The position numbers and the translations under genes are program-made. A stretch of 64,000 bases of DNA. Source: Oryzobacter faecalis. Lineage in GTDB: Bacteria; Actinomycetota; Actinomycetes; Actinomycetales; Dermatophilaceae. Each line of letters opens with the position of its first letter. Within the stretch, counting starts at the first letter, position 1. The DNA is taken from assembly GCF_046764005.1 (NCBI RefSeq), contig NZ_JBKOFW010000001.1:682001-746000 (forward strand). The letters are read 5' to 3'. Below are positions 16,329 to 25,008 of the stretch, one piece after another. The notes beneath the pieces were generated by a model, which was not told where the DNA came from, did no database searches, and was given only the letters and a program-made list of their open reading frames with translations.

Positions 16329-17348
16329 TCAGGCCTCCTTTCGCATCTGGACGACGTTGTAGATGACGATCGGCACGACGAGGACGAACAGGAGCACGGC
16401 GAGCGCCGCCCCGAGCCCGCCGGCGTCGGACCGGAAGGTCTGCGTGTAGAACTCGTTCGCGACGACGGAGGTGTCGAACTGGCCACCCGTCATCGTCCGG
16501 ACGATGTCGAAGACCTTGAGCGTGCCGATGCCGATCGTCGTGAGGACGACGACGAGCGCCGCACGGATGCTCGGCAAGGTGATGAACCGGAACATCTTCA
16601 GGCCCTGGACGCCGTCGAGCTTGGCGGCCTCGATGATCTCGTCGGGGATGGCCTTGATGGCGGCCGACAGCACCGTCATCGCGAAGCCGGCCTGGATCCA
16701 CACCATGACGATGATGAGCATGAGCGTGTTGAGCGGTGCCTCGAGGAGGAACTGCTGGGTCTCGAGCCCGAGCGCCTTGAGGATGCCGTTGAGCAGGCCG
16801 ATCTGGGGACGCTCGGTCTGCTTGTACTGGTAGACGAACTTCCAGATGATGCCGGCGCCGACCATGGAGATCGCCATCGGGAGGAAGATCAGCGCCTTGG
16901 CGAACGCCTCGCCCCGGGCACGGTCGATGAGGATGGCGTAGAGCAGGCCGATCGCCGTCGCGAGGAACGGCACGAGGACGACCCAGAGCGCGGTGTTGCG
17001 CAGGACGATCAGCAGCTCGGGCTGGGTGAACATCGCCGTGTAGTTCTCGAACGAGAAGTCGCCGGTCCCGGACCGGCCGCGCAGCGACTGGATGATGGTG
17101 AGGACCGCCGGGTACATGAGCCCGACCGCGAGGAGCAGGACCGCCGGTCCCACGAAGATCGCGCCCTGGGCCTGCTCGCCCCGGCGCCCCTTGAAGAGGG
17201 AGGCGAGGAAGAGGACGAGGCCGAAGACGGCCGCGAAGAACGCGACCGCGAAGAACATGAGGAAGAACTTGCCGCCGACGCTTTCCGCACGCAGGAGGGG
17301 CTCGGGGATGATCCCCGTCCCGACCGCACCGAGGACGTTGGTCGCCAT
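16329..17348 (-). CDS. Sugar ABC transporter permease, AglF/MalF type
   Basis: A permease of 339 residues partnering the AglG-type subunit. Seen: two extra N-terminal membrane segments (residues 27-50 and 62-85), then ENYTAMFTQPELLIVLRNTA, the stretch RGEAFAKALIFLPMAISMVG with IIWKFVYQYKQTERPQIGLL that I associate with AglF of alpha-glucoside systems, the EAA loop EIIEAAKLDGVQGLKMFRFI, and a short basic C terminus. The start is ATG at 17348; GGAGG at 17357-17361 lies 8 nt upstream. It is separated from the binding-protein gene by a strong 43-nt hairpin, so it is likely expressed at a lower level than that gene. Confidence 0.88.
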   Translation of the reverse strand: MATNVLGAVGTGIIPEPLLRAESVGGKFFLMFFAVAFFAAVFGLVLFLASLFKGRRGEQAQGAIFVGPAVLLLAVGLMYPAVLTIIQSLRGRSGTGDFSFENYTAMFTQPELLIVLRNTALWVVLVPFLATAIGLLYAILIDRARGEAFAKALIFLPMAISMVGAGIIWKFVYQYKQTERPQIGLLNGILKALGLETQQFLLEAPLNTLMLIIVMVWIQAGFAMTVLSAAIKAIPDEIIEAAKLDGVQGLKMFRFITLPSIRAALVVVLTTIGIGTLKVFDIVRTMTGGQFDTSVVANEFYTQTFRSDAGGLGAALAVLLFVLVVPIVIYNVVQMRKEA

Positions 17349-17383
17349 TGACGCACCTCCGGGTCAAGTCATGCACATCAGGA

Positions 17384-17426
17384 GAGCCGGGGTGGGGGCG
17401 GAGGGCCTCCGCCCCCACCCCGGCTC
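17384..17426 (-). promoter_or_regulatory. 43-nt perfect hairpin between binding-protein and permease genes
   Basis: Bases 17384-17404 are perfectly complementary to 17406-17426 around one central base, giving a GC-rich stem of up to 21 bp (fewer at the turn). No T-tract follows on the minus strand, so complete termination is not required; a partial terminator or 3'-end stabiliser would give more binding protein than permease, a known arrangement in malEFG-like operons. A weaker 7-bp stem (17439-17461) precedes it. Confidence 0.7.
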
Positions 17427-17477
17427 GGGTGGACCTGGTGGTCGGCCGATGGGACCGACCAGGGGGTCAGGTCACGG

Positions 17478-18854
17478 TCACTTCGGCCAGGACTGCTCGA
17501 TGAAGTCGAGCGTGGCCTTGTCGTCCTTGCCGACGATCCAGTCGGTCATGCCCTTCCAGAAGGAACCGGCACCGACGGCGCCCGGCATGAGGTCGGAACC
17601 GTCGAACCGGAAGACCGCCGCGTCGTCCTGGAGGATCTCGGCGGACAGCTTGTCCATCGGCGTCTTGAGGAGGTTGATGTCGAGACCGGTGTTGGCCGAG
17701 AGCCAGCCACCCGCAGCCGGGGTCGTCTTGGCCTTGGCGTTCGCCCAGACGTCGCTGGCGAGGTAGGTCTGGAAGGCCTTGACCTCGGGACGGTCGGCGA
17801 AGGCGGCGACGAACTCGCCACCACCGAGGACCGGCTTGGTGCTCTCGTCCTTGGCCGGCAGGTAGAAGGCCCAGACGTCGCCGTCCTCGGCGACCTTGGT
17901 GCCCTCGGGCCAGTTGGCGGCGTAGAACGACGCCTGGCGGTGCATCCAGCACGAGCCGTCCTGGATCGCCAGGCCGGCGTCCTGGAAGGCCGTGGAGGCG
18001 ATCGTCTTGACGTCGCCCTGGCCACCGTTGACGTACTTGTCGTTCTTGAGGATCTTGCCGACCTCGGCGAGGGCCGTGGCGACCGCGGGGTCGTTGAACG
18101 GGATCTCGTGGTTGACCCACTTGTCGTAGGTCTCGGGGCCCGCCGTGCGGAGCATGACGTCCTCGACCCAGTCGGTGGCCGGCCAGCCGGTGGCGTCACC
18201 GGACTCGATGCCCGCGCACCACGGCTTGCTGTCGGGGTTGTCGGCGGCGATCTTGTCGCTCAGGGAGAGGAGCTCGTCCCACGTCTTCGGCACCGTGTAG
18301 CCCTTGTCGGCGAAGGCCGAGGGCGAATACCAGACGAACGACTTGACGTTGGCGCCGAGCGGGGCGGCGTAGAAGGTGCCGTCGACCGTGCCGTAGGCCT
18401 TCCAGTCCTCGCCGAACCACTTGTCGACGTTGGCGCCGGTCTCGGCCGGGGCGGGCTTGACCTGACCCGTGGCGACCATGGTCTTGAGCAGACCCGGCTG
18501 GGGGAGGTACGCGATGTCGGGGGCGTTGCCACCCTTGACGCGGACCGGCAGCTGGGCCTCGAACTCCTTCGAGCCCTCGTACTTGACGGTGGCGCCGGTG
18601 CACTCCTCGAACGGCTTGTACGACTCGATGTGCGAGGCGTCCTCGGGAGCGACGATCGAGGTGTAGACGGAGACCGTCTTGCCCTTGATGTCACCGAACG
18701 CCTTGTAGGGAGCGCAGTCGATGGTGCCGGCCGACGTGTCGCCGCCGGTGTCACCGCCGTCGCCGCCGTCACCGCCACCACAGGCGGTCGCGGTGAGCGC
18801 CACCGCGACGATGCCGGACAGCGCCGCGAAGCGCCGCTTAGAGCTGAGGGCCAT
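17478..18854 (-). CDS. Sugar ABC transporter substrate-binding lipoprotein (AglE-type)
   Basis: An extracellular solute-binding protein of 458 residues. Seen: signal peptide MALSSKRRFAALSGIVAVAL followed by the lipobox region TATAC, so lipidation at Cys24 is expected, then a Gly/Asp linker GGGDGGDGGDTGG, and a mature two-lobe domain with APDIAYLPQPGLLKTMVATG, VKSFVWYSPSAFADKGYTVP, PKTWDELLSLSDKIA and a C-terminal MTDWIVGKDDKATLDFIEQS, all typical of family 1 sugar-binding proteins. ATG at 18854 has GGAGG 6 nt upstream; the frame extends further but without signal-peptide features. It is first in the operon, under a promoter overlapped by a LacI operator. The ligand is probably an oligosaccharide or alpha-glucoside by association. 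Confidence 0.9.
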   Translation of the reverse strand: MALSSKRRFAALSGIVAVALTATACGGGDGGDGGDTGGDTSAGTIDCAPYKAFGDIKGKTVSVYTSIVAPEDASHIESYKPFEECTGATVKYEGSKEFEAQLPVRVKGGNAPDIAYLPQPGLLKTMVATGQVKPAPAETGANVDKWFGEDWKAYGTVDGTFYAAPLGANVKSFVWYSPSAFADKGYTVPKTWDELLSLSDKIAADNPDSKPWCAGIESGDATGWPATDWVEDVMLRTAGPETYDKWVNHEIPFNDPAVATALAEVGKILKNDKYVNGGQGDVKTIASTAFQDAGLAIQDGSCWMHRQASFYAANWPEGTKVAEDGDVWAFYLPAKDESTKPVLGGGEFVAAFADRPEVKAFQTYLASDVWANAKAKTTPAAGGWLSANTGLDINLLKTPMDKLSAEILQDDAAVFRFDGSDLMPGAVGAGSFWKGMTDWIVGKDDKATLDFIEQSWPK

Positions 18855-18919
18855 AGCCCGCCTCCATTTCACTGGTCGCGCCGAGGCGGGGGCCTCGGCG
18901 ATGAGGGGAACCGCGACCA

Positions 18920-18948
18920 AACGTAAAAGCGTTTACACATCCGCGCAA
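18920..18948 (-). promoter_or_regulatory. Promoter with embedded LacI-type operator for the first sugar operon
   Basis: On the minus strand TTGCGC (18948-18943) and TACGTT (18925-18920) form -35 and -10 elements with a 17-bp spacer. GTAAACGCTTTTAC (18936-18923) is an inverted repeat (GTAAA/TTTAC around a central CG-containing core, the usual LacI operator layout) filling the spacer and touching the -10. A repressor bound here would exclude RNA polymerase. Confidence 0.72.
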
Positions 18949-19038
18949 CGGACTGTTCAGCATGGAGCGGTAACGATTCCGTAACACGGGAACTGGTCGG
19001 TCGGTCCGGGCTGCCGCATCCCGCCGTTCGTCGGCACC

Positions 19039-21480
19039 TCAGCGCACCGGGGCGCCGATCCCCGCGATGACGCTCGCGAAGGCCGTGCCGGACCCGTCGC
19101 GTCGGCCGGTGGCCTCGGGGAGGTCGATGGCGACGCCGTTGGCGCCCGACGCGCGGGCCGGCAGCGCACCGACCCAGGCGAGGACGAGCGTGTCCTCACC
19201 GCGCAGGAACCGGTGCGCGCGAACGCCGCCCGTGCCGCGGCCCTTCGCGGGGTACTCGCCGTACGGGGTGACCTTGAGCGACCCGGGCTGGGTGCCCGGC
19301 AGCGCGTCGGAGGACCCGGAGGAGGTGACGACGACGTTCTCGGCGACGGCGTCGACGGCACCGAAGAAGGCGACCTCGGCGCCGGGGGAGAGCCGGATGC
19401 CGGCCATCCCACCGGCCGCGCGGCCCTGGGGGCGGACGGCGGAGGCGGGGAAGCGGAGCAGCTGGGCGTCGGTCGTGACGAAGACGAGGTCCTCCTCGCC
19501 GTCGCGCAGGGCGACGGCGCCGACGACGCGGTCACCGTCCCTGAGCGAGACGGCCTCCCAGTCCGGGCGCGACGGGTAGTCGGTGGTGACCCGCTTGACG
19601 ACGCCCTGGGCCGTGCCGAGGGCGACACCAGGTCCGTCGGAGGCGAGCGGGACGATCGTCAGCGGCTGCTCGCCCGCGGGGAGGTCGACGTAGACGGCGA
19701 GGGGCGCGCCGCCGGACAGGCTGGGCGCGCCGCCGAGCGGGGGCAGGGTCGGGAGCTCGAGCGCCGACATCCGCACCATCCGCCCGAACGAGGTGACGAG
19801 CGCGAACTCGCCTCTCGCCGTGGTCTTCACGGCCCCGATGATCGCGTCGTGCTTGGCGCGGCCACCCTCGGACGGGATCGGCCCGGCGTCCGAGGTGCGG
19901 GCCAGCAGGCCGGTGGAGGAGAGGAGGACCCAGCAGGGGTCGTCGGCGACCTCGAGCGGGGTCGCGGAGGCCGCCGGCGTGCCTGCGGACTCGAGGAGGA
20001 CGGTGCGCCGGGGGGTGCCGTGGGCCTTGGCGACGTCGGCGAGCTCGTCGGACACGAGCGTCCGCAGCACCAGCTCGCTGGCGAGGATCGCCTCGAGGGC
20101 CTCGATCTGGCGCTGCAGCTCGTCGCGCTCGGCCTCGAGCTCGATCCGCGAGAACTTCGTGAGGCGGCGCAGCTGGAGCTCGAGGATGTACTCGGCCTGG
20201 GGGTCGGAGAGGTCGAAGACCGAGATGAGGCGGGCCTTGGCCGCCGCGGCGTCGTCGGAGCCGCGGATCAGCTGGATCACCTCGTCGATGTCGAGGATCG
20301 CGACGAGCAGGCCCTCGACGAGGTGGAGGCGGTCGCGCCGCTTGCCGAGGCGGTACTCGGTGCGGCGGCGGACGACGTCGGTGCGGAAGTCGACGTAGAC
20401 CCGCAGCAGCTCCTTCAGGCCCAGGGTCCGCGGCTGCCCGTCGACGAGGGCGACGGCGTTGATGCCGAAGGAGTCCTCCATCGGGGTCAACCGGTAGAGC
20501 TGCTCGAGGACGGCGTCGGGGTTGAACCCGTTCTTGACCTCGAACACCAGCCGCAGGCCGTTCTTGCGGTCGGTGAGGTCCTTGACGTCGCTGATCCCCT
20601 GCAGCTTCTTGGACTGCACGAGGGTCTTGACGCGCTCGATGACCTTCTCGGGGCCGACGAGGTAGGGCAGCTCGGTGACGGTGATGCCCATCCGGCGCGG
20701 GGTGATCTTCTCGACGCGGCAGGTCGCGCGGGTGCGGAAGCTGCCGCGCCCGGTGAGGTAGGCGTCGCGGATGCCGTCGAGGCCGATGACCCGCCCGCCG
20801 CCGGGCAGGTCCGGGCCGGGGACGAACTTCATGAGGTCGTCGAGCGAGCAGTCGGGGTGGGTGATGAGGTGGCGCGCCGCGCCGATGACCTCGACGAGGT
20901 TGTGCGGGGCCATGTTCGTGGCCATGCCGACGGCGATCCCGCTCGCGCCGTTGACGAGGAGGTTGGGGTAGGCGGCGGGCATGACGCCCGGCTGGGTCAG
21001 CGAGTCGTCGTAGTTCGGGACGAAGTCGACCGTGTCCTCGTCGAGCCCGCTGACCATGAGCAGGGCCGCGGGCGCCATCCGGGCCTCGGTGTACCGGGAC
21101 GCGGCGGGGCCGTCGTCGAGGGAGCCGAAGTTGCCGTGGCCGTCGACGAGGGGCAGGCGCATCGTGAACGGCTGGGCCAGGCGGACGAGGGCGTCGTAGA
21201 TCGCCTGGTCGCCGTGCGGGTGGTACTTGCCCATGACCTCGCCGACGACGCGGCTGGACTTCACGTGGGGTCGGTCCGGGCGCAGCCCCAGCTCGCTCAT
21301 CCCGTAGAGGATCCGGCGCTGCACCGGCTTGAGGCCGTCGCGGGCGTCGGGCAGCGCCCGCGAGTAGATGACGCTGTACGAGTACTCGAGGAACGCGGAG
21401 CGCATCTCCTCCTCGACGTCGATGTCGACGATGTTCTCGACGATGTCCTCGGGGGGAGGGGTGCTGCTGCGCTTGGCCAT
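19039..21480 (-). CDS. parC: Topoisomerase IV-type subunit A (ParC)
   Basis: The DNA-cleaving subunit partnering ParE, 813 residues. Seen: the winged-helix/tower region beginning ALPDARDGLKPVQRRILYGM, the quinolone-pocket loop KYHPHGDQAIYDALVRLAQP (residues 85-104), the catalytic Tyr130 in SRYTEARMAP, GIAVGMATNMAPHN, a coiled-coil region around FSRIELEAERDELQRQIEAL and a C-terminal beta-propeller with degenerate repeats. I see no canonical GyrA box (QRRGGKG), which fits topoisomerase IV rather than gyrase. Residue 92 is Gln where E. coli GyrA has Ser83. The start is ATG at 21480 without a strong ribosome binding site. Confidence 0.92.
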   Translation of the reverse strand: MAKRSSTPPPEDIVENIVDIDVEEEMRSAFLEYSYSVIYSRALPDARDGLKPVQRRILYGMSELGLRPDRPHVKSSRVVGEVMGKYHPHGDQAIYDALVRLAQPFTMRLPLVDGHGNFGSLDDGPAASRYTEARMAPAALLMVSGLDEDTVDFVPNYDDSLTQPGVMPAAYPNLLVNGASGIAVGMATNMAPHNLVEVIGAARHLITHPDCSLDDLMKFVPGPDLPGGGRVIGLDGIRDAYLTGRGSFRTRATCRVEKITPRRMGITVTELPYLVGPEKVIERVKTLVQSKKLQGISDVKDLTDRKNGLRLVFEVKNGFNPDAVLEQLYRLTPMEDSFGINAVALVDGQPRTLGLKELLRVYVDFRTDVVRRRTEYRLGKRRDRLHLVEGLLVAILDIDEVIQLIRGSDDAAAAKARLISVFDLSDPQAEYILELQLRRLTKFSRIELEAERDELQRQIEALEAILASELVLRTLVSDELADVAKAHGTPRRTVLLESAGTPAASATPLEVADDPCWVLLSSTGLLARTSDAGPIPSEGGRAKHDAIIGAVKTTARGEFALVTSFGRMVRMSALELPTLPPLGGAPSLSGGAPLAVYVDLPAGEQPLTIVPLASDGPGVALGTAQGVVKRVTTDYPSRPDWEAVSLRDGDRVVGAVALRDGEEDLVFVTTDAQLLRFPASAVRPQGRAAGGMAGIRLSPGAEVAFFGAVDAVAENVVVTSSGSSDALPGTQPGSLKVTPYGEYPAKGRGTGGVRAHRFLRGEDTLVLAWVGALPARASGANGVAIDLPEATGRRDGSGTAFASVIAGIGAPVR

Positions 21481-21563
21481 GGGGTGGGGCTCGGCTCCGG
21501 GGTCTCGTGGCGGGTCACCGACGCTCGCGCGACGGTGCTCCGCACCATCCTCACAAACGCCGC

Positions 21564-22181
21564 TCACGGGCGCGGCGACGACACTCCGAACCGGCCGAGG
21601 TGGAGGACGTCGCGCAAGGGGCGGCGGACCCGCGTGCGGGCCGACCCGCCGACCCGTTCCGCCTCGTGACCGAGGGCCACGACCCCGACGAGCCGCCGGT
21701 CCGACGGGATGCCGAGGGCCATACGGACGGCGTCGTGGCGCTCGCCGGGCACGCCGAAGAACAGGGCGCCGAGGCCGGCGTCCTCGGCGGCGAGGAGGAG
21801 CACCATCGCGGCCATCGCCGTGTCGGTGTCCCAGTAGGGGACCGGCCAGCGGCCCGGGTCGCGGTCGGTCCAGCCCTTGTCCGGCAGGGCGTAGCGGTCC
21901 AGGTAGGCGTCGGGGTGGCTCAGGCAGAGGACGAGGGCGGGCGCCGCCGCGACCCCTCGCCGCCAGGCGTCCTGCGGCCGCCCGTCGTCGGTGGCGGCCC
22001 AGAAGGCGTCGCGGTCGGCGTCGTCGAGGAGGGCGAGGAAGTCCCAGCCCTGGCTGAACCCCGCACTGGGCGCGCGCACGGCGAGCCGGACGAGGTCGCG
22101 GACGACCGCCTCCGGGACGGGGCGGTCGGGGTCGAACCGGCGCACCATGCGTCGGCGACGGACGGCGTCGCGCAGCTCCAC
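21564..22181 (-). CDS. Nitroreductase-family protein
   Basis: A protein of 205 residues in the FMN-dependent nitroreductase family. Seen: N-terminal ELRDAVRRRRMVRRFDPDRP (the RR/RxF flavin-phosphate contact), VRLAVRAPSAGFSQGWDFLA (the family's AxxAPSxxNxQ-like FMN segment, here with Gly-Phe-Ser-Gln), a central region with DTAMAAMVLLLAAEDAGLGA and GALFFGVPGERHDAVRMALG, and the conserved end VGVVALGHEAE. Such proteins reduce nitro groups, quinones or flavins, or are F420/FMN enzymes; the natural substrate is unknown. GTG at 22181 begins the conserved N terminus. It is divergent from the acyl-CoA synthetase/GNAT gene, 63 bp apart, and 83 bp upstream of parC. Confidence 0.85.
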   Translation of the reverse strand: MELRDAVRRRRMVRRFDPDRPVPEAVVRDLVRLAVRAPSAGFSQGWDFLALLDDADRDAFWAATDDGRPQDAWRRGVAAAPALVLCLSHPDAYLDRYALPDKGWTDRDPGRWPVPYWDTDTAMAAMVLLLAAEDAGLGALFFGVPGERHDAVRMALGIPSDRRLVGVVALGHEAERVGGSARTRVRRPLRDVLHLGRFGVSSPRP

Positions 22182-22244
22182 GGGCCCAGTGTGCAGGTCG
22201 GACGACGGCCGGGCGCCGGCCGCCCCGGGTGGCACGATGGGCCC

Positions 22245-24911
22245 ATGGACGACGAGGAGCTCCCCCCGGGCTACCGCGCCGAGTGGGAGGCCGACGTCGT
22301 CCTGCGCGACGGGACGGTCGCGCGGATCCGCCCGATCCGCCCATCGGACACCGCCGGGATCCACCGGTTCCACGCCGCGCAGTCCGACGAGTCGATCTAC
22401 CTGCGCTTCTTCGCCCCGCTTCGCCGGCTCAGCGACTCCGACGTCCACCGCTTCACGCACGTCGACTACGTCGACCGGGTCGCCCTCGTCGTGACGATGC
22501 GCGACGAGATCATCGGCATCGGGCGCTACGACCGGATCGACGCGCGCAGCGCCGAGGTCGCGTTCAACATCTCCGACCACTACCAGGGCAAGGGCATCGG
22601 CTCGGTGCTCCTCGAGCACCTCGCCGCGATCGCCCGGGACATGGGGATCAGCCGCTTCACGGCCGAGGTGCTGCCGCAGAACCGCAAGATGCTCGCGGTC
22701 TTCGCCGACGCCGGGTACGAGGTGTCGCGTCGCGTCGAGGACGGGGTCGTCGAGGTCGGGTTCGACATCGAGCCCACCGACCGGTCGCGGGCCGTCGAGA
22801 TGTCGCGCGAGCACCGCGCCGAGGCGCAGAGCCTCCGGGCGCTGCTCACCCCCTCGGTCGTCGCCGTCGTCGGGGCCAGCCGGCGCAAGGACGCGATGGG
22901 CAGCCAGGTGCTCGAGCGGATCCTCGAGGCCGGGTTCACCGGCAGGGTGCACCCGGTCAACCCCAACGTGCGCACGCTGCGTCGCCGCAAGGCCTACCCC
23001 TCCGTCGGCGCGATCCCCGAGCCGGTCGACCTCGCGGTCATCGCCGTGCCGGCCCACGCCGTCCTCGAGGTCGTCGACGAGTGCGCGGAGGCAGGGGTCA
23101 AGGCCCTCCTCGTCGTCTCGTCCGGCTTCGCCGAGGAGGGCCGCGACGGCGCCCGTCTGCAGGCCGAGCTGGTCCGCCGCGCCCGCGGCGCCGGGATGCG
23201 GGTCGTCGGGCCGAACTCGTTCGGGATCATCAACAACGACGAGGGGGTGCGGCTCAACGCCTCGCTCGCGCCGGTGGTGCCGCCGCGCGGTCGCTTCGGG
23301 CTGTTCGCGCAGTCCGGCGCCCTCGGCATCGCGGTCCTCGCGTCGGCGGCCCGGCGCAACCTCGGCATCTCGACGTTCGGGTCGGCCGGCAACCGGGTCG
23401 ACGTCTCCGGCAACGACTTCATGCAGTACTGGATCGACGACGACTCCACCGACGCGGTCGGGCTCTACCTCGAGTCGATGGGCAACCCGCGCAAGTTCTC
23501 GCGGATCGCCCGCAACCTCGCGGCCATCAAGCCGGTCATCGTCGTCAAGTCCGGGGTGAGCCGGTTCGGGGTCCCGCCCGGCCACCGGGTGCGGGCGACC
23601 AGGGCCCGCCCCGAGGTCTTCGCGGCGATGCTGCGGCAGGCGGGCGTCATCCGGGTCGAGAACGTCCACCAGCTCTTCGACGTCGCCCAGCTCGTCACCT
23701 CGCAGCCGCTGCCGGCGGGGGACCGGGTCGCCATCGTGTCGAACTCCTCGGCCCTGGGCACCCTCACCGCCGACGCCTGCACGAGCTGGGCCCTGACCGT
23801 CACCCACGGGCCGGTCGACCTGCGCAGCGAGGCGACCGCCGCCGAGTTCCGCACCGCCCTGCAGGCCGCGTTCGACGACCCGCGCGTCGACTCCGTGGTC
23901 GCCTGCTTCATCCCCCCGCTCGTCACCGGTGACGCCGACGTCGCCGCGGCCGTCCGCGACGCCGCCGCCGCGTCCGACAAGCCCGTGGTGGCGACCTTCC
24001 TCGGGATGCGCGGGGTCGACGACGGCCACCGCACCGTGAGCGGCACGGGAGGCTCGACCCGCGCGATCCCCGTCTACGCCATGCCCGAGGACGCGGTGCG
24101 GGCCCTCGCGTCGGCCACCCGCTACGGCCAGTGGCGGGCCAAGGACCGTGGCCTGCCCGTCGCGCCGGCGGGGATCAACCGGCGCATCGCGGAGGACGTC
24201 GTCGAGACCGTGCTCTCGGTCGACCCGAAGGGGCGCCGCCTCGGTGAGGACGAGGCGAACGCCCTCCTCGCGGCCTACGGCATCGACGTGTGGACCCGCC
24301 GCGAGGCCCGCACGGTCGAGGAGGCCGTCGAGGTCGCCGAGGAGGTCGGGTACCCGGTCGTCCTCAAGTCGACCGCGCCGATGCTGCGCCACCAGGGCGG
24401 GGTCGGCGGGCTCCGGGTCGACCTGCGCGACGAGGTGTCGCTGCGCTCGGCGTGGGCGTCCCTGACCGAGCGGCTCGCCCCCCTCGACGCCGACCGGCTC
24501 GTCGTCCAACGGATGGCGACGCCCGGCGTGCCGGTGGTCGTCACCTCCGACGAGGACGCCCTCTTCGGGCCCGTCATCGGCTTCTCGGTCGCGGGGCTGC
24601 CGACCGAGCTGCTCGACGACATCGCCTACCGCATCCCGCCGCTCACCGACGTCACGGTCTCCGAGCTCATCTCGTCGGTCAAGGCCGCCCCCGTGCTCCA
24701 CGGGCACCGGGGCGCGGCGCCGGTGCACCGGGCCGCCCTCGCCGACCTCATCGCCCGCGTGTCGGTGCTCGCCGACGACCTGCCGGAGGTCGCCTCCCTC
24801 GTCCTCAACCCGGTCAACGCCCACCCCGGCGGCGTGGAGGTCCTCGGCGCCGAGATCGTCCTCGCCCCCGCGCCGCGTCGCACCGACCCGGGCCGCCGCT
24901 CCCTGACCTGA
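22245..24911 (+). CDS. GNAT acetyltransferase fused to an NDP-forming acyl-CoA synthetase (Pat-like)
   Basis: A fusion protein of 888 residues. Residues 15-185 are a GNAT domain (DVVLRDGTVARIRPIRPSDT; the acetyl-CoA loop DHYQGKGIGSVLLEHLAAIA). From about 205 a CoA-binding domain follows (SVVAVVGASRRKDAMGSQVL), then succinyl-CoA-ligase-like flavodoxin domains (GLFAQSGALGIAVLASAARR; IVSNSSALGTLTADAC) and a C-terminal ATP-grasp-like domain from about 675 (VLKSTAPMLRHQGGVGGLRV). This is the layout of protein lysine acetyltransferases of the Pat class, which in actinomycetes acetylate acyl-CoA synthetases. The loop where ADP-forming synthetases carry a SHTGA histidine reads PGHRVRATRA, so whether the synthetase part is active is uncertain. 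The start is ATG at 22245; a leaderless transcript is possible. Confidence 0.88.
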   Translation: MDDEELPPGYRAEWEADVVLRDGTVARIRPIRPSDTAGIHRFHAAQSDESIYLRFFAPLRRLSDSDVHRFTHVDYVDRVALVVTMRDEIIGIGRYDRIDARSAEVAFNISDHYQGKGIGSVLLEHLAAIARDMGISRFTAEVLPQNRKMLAVFADAGYEVSRRVEDGVVEVGFDIEPTDRSRAVEMSREHRAEAQSLRALLTPSVVAVVGASRRKDAMGSQVLERILEAGFTGRVHPVNPNVRTLRRRKAYPSVGAIPEPVDLAVIAVPAHAVLEVVDECAEAGVKALLVVSSGFAEEGRDGARLQAELVRRARGAGMRVVGPNSFGIINNDEGVRLNASLAPVVPPRGRFGLFAQSGALGIAVLASAARRNLGISTFGSAGNRVDVSGNDFMQYWIDDDSTDAVGLYLESMGNPRKFSRIARNLAAIKPVIVVKSGVSRFGVPPGHRVRATRARPEVFAAMLRQAGVIRVENVHQLFDVAQLVTSQPLPAGDRVAIVSNSSALGTLTADACTSWALTVTHGPVDLRSEATAAEFRTALQAAFDDPRVDSVVACFIPPLVTGDADVAAAVRDAAAASDKPVVATFLGMRGVDDGHRTVSGTGGSTRAIPVYAMPEDAVRALASATRYGQWRAKDRGLPVAPAGINRRIAEDVVETVLSVDPKGRRLGEDEANALLAAYGIDVWTRREARTVEEAVEVAEEVGYPVVLKSTAPMLRHQGGVGGLRVDLRDEVSLRSAWASLTERLAPLDADRLVVQRMATPGVPVVVTSDEDALFGPVIGFSVAGLPTELLDDIAYRIPPLTDVTVSELISSVKAAPVLHGHRGAAPVHRAALADLIARVSVLADDLPEVASLVLNPVNAHPGGVEVLGAEIVLAPAPRRTDPGRRSLT

Positions 24912-24938
24912 CCCGACCTGACCCGACCTGACCTGACC
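24902..24938. repeat. Short TGACC/TGACCCGACC tandem repeat
   Basis: Two perfect TGACCCGACC units (24909-24928) are flanked by single TGACC units on both sides. The array begins in the last codons of the Pat-like gene and supplies its stop codon, so slippage here would not change the protein. Confidence 0.8.
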
Positions 24939-25008
24939 GGGCCCGAGCCGGCGGCGGGTGCTGGGGACGGCGGGAGGACGGTCCGGCCGGGAAGGGCACA
25001 ATGGGGGG

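Noticed and set aside
21564..25001. 1145-codon minus-strand frame antisense to the Pat-like gene
   Set aside because: Only the last 205 codons (nitroreductase) are protein-like; the rest is Asp/Val/Gly-rich shadow of the opposite strand.
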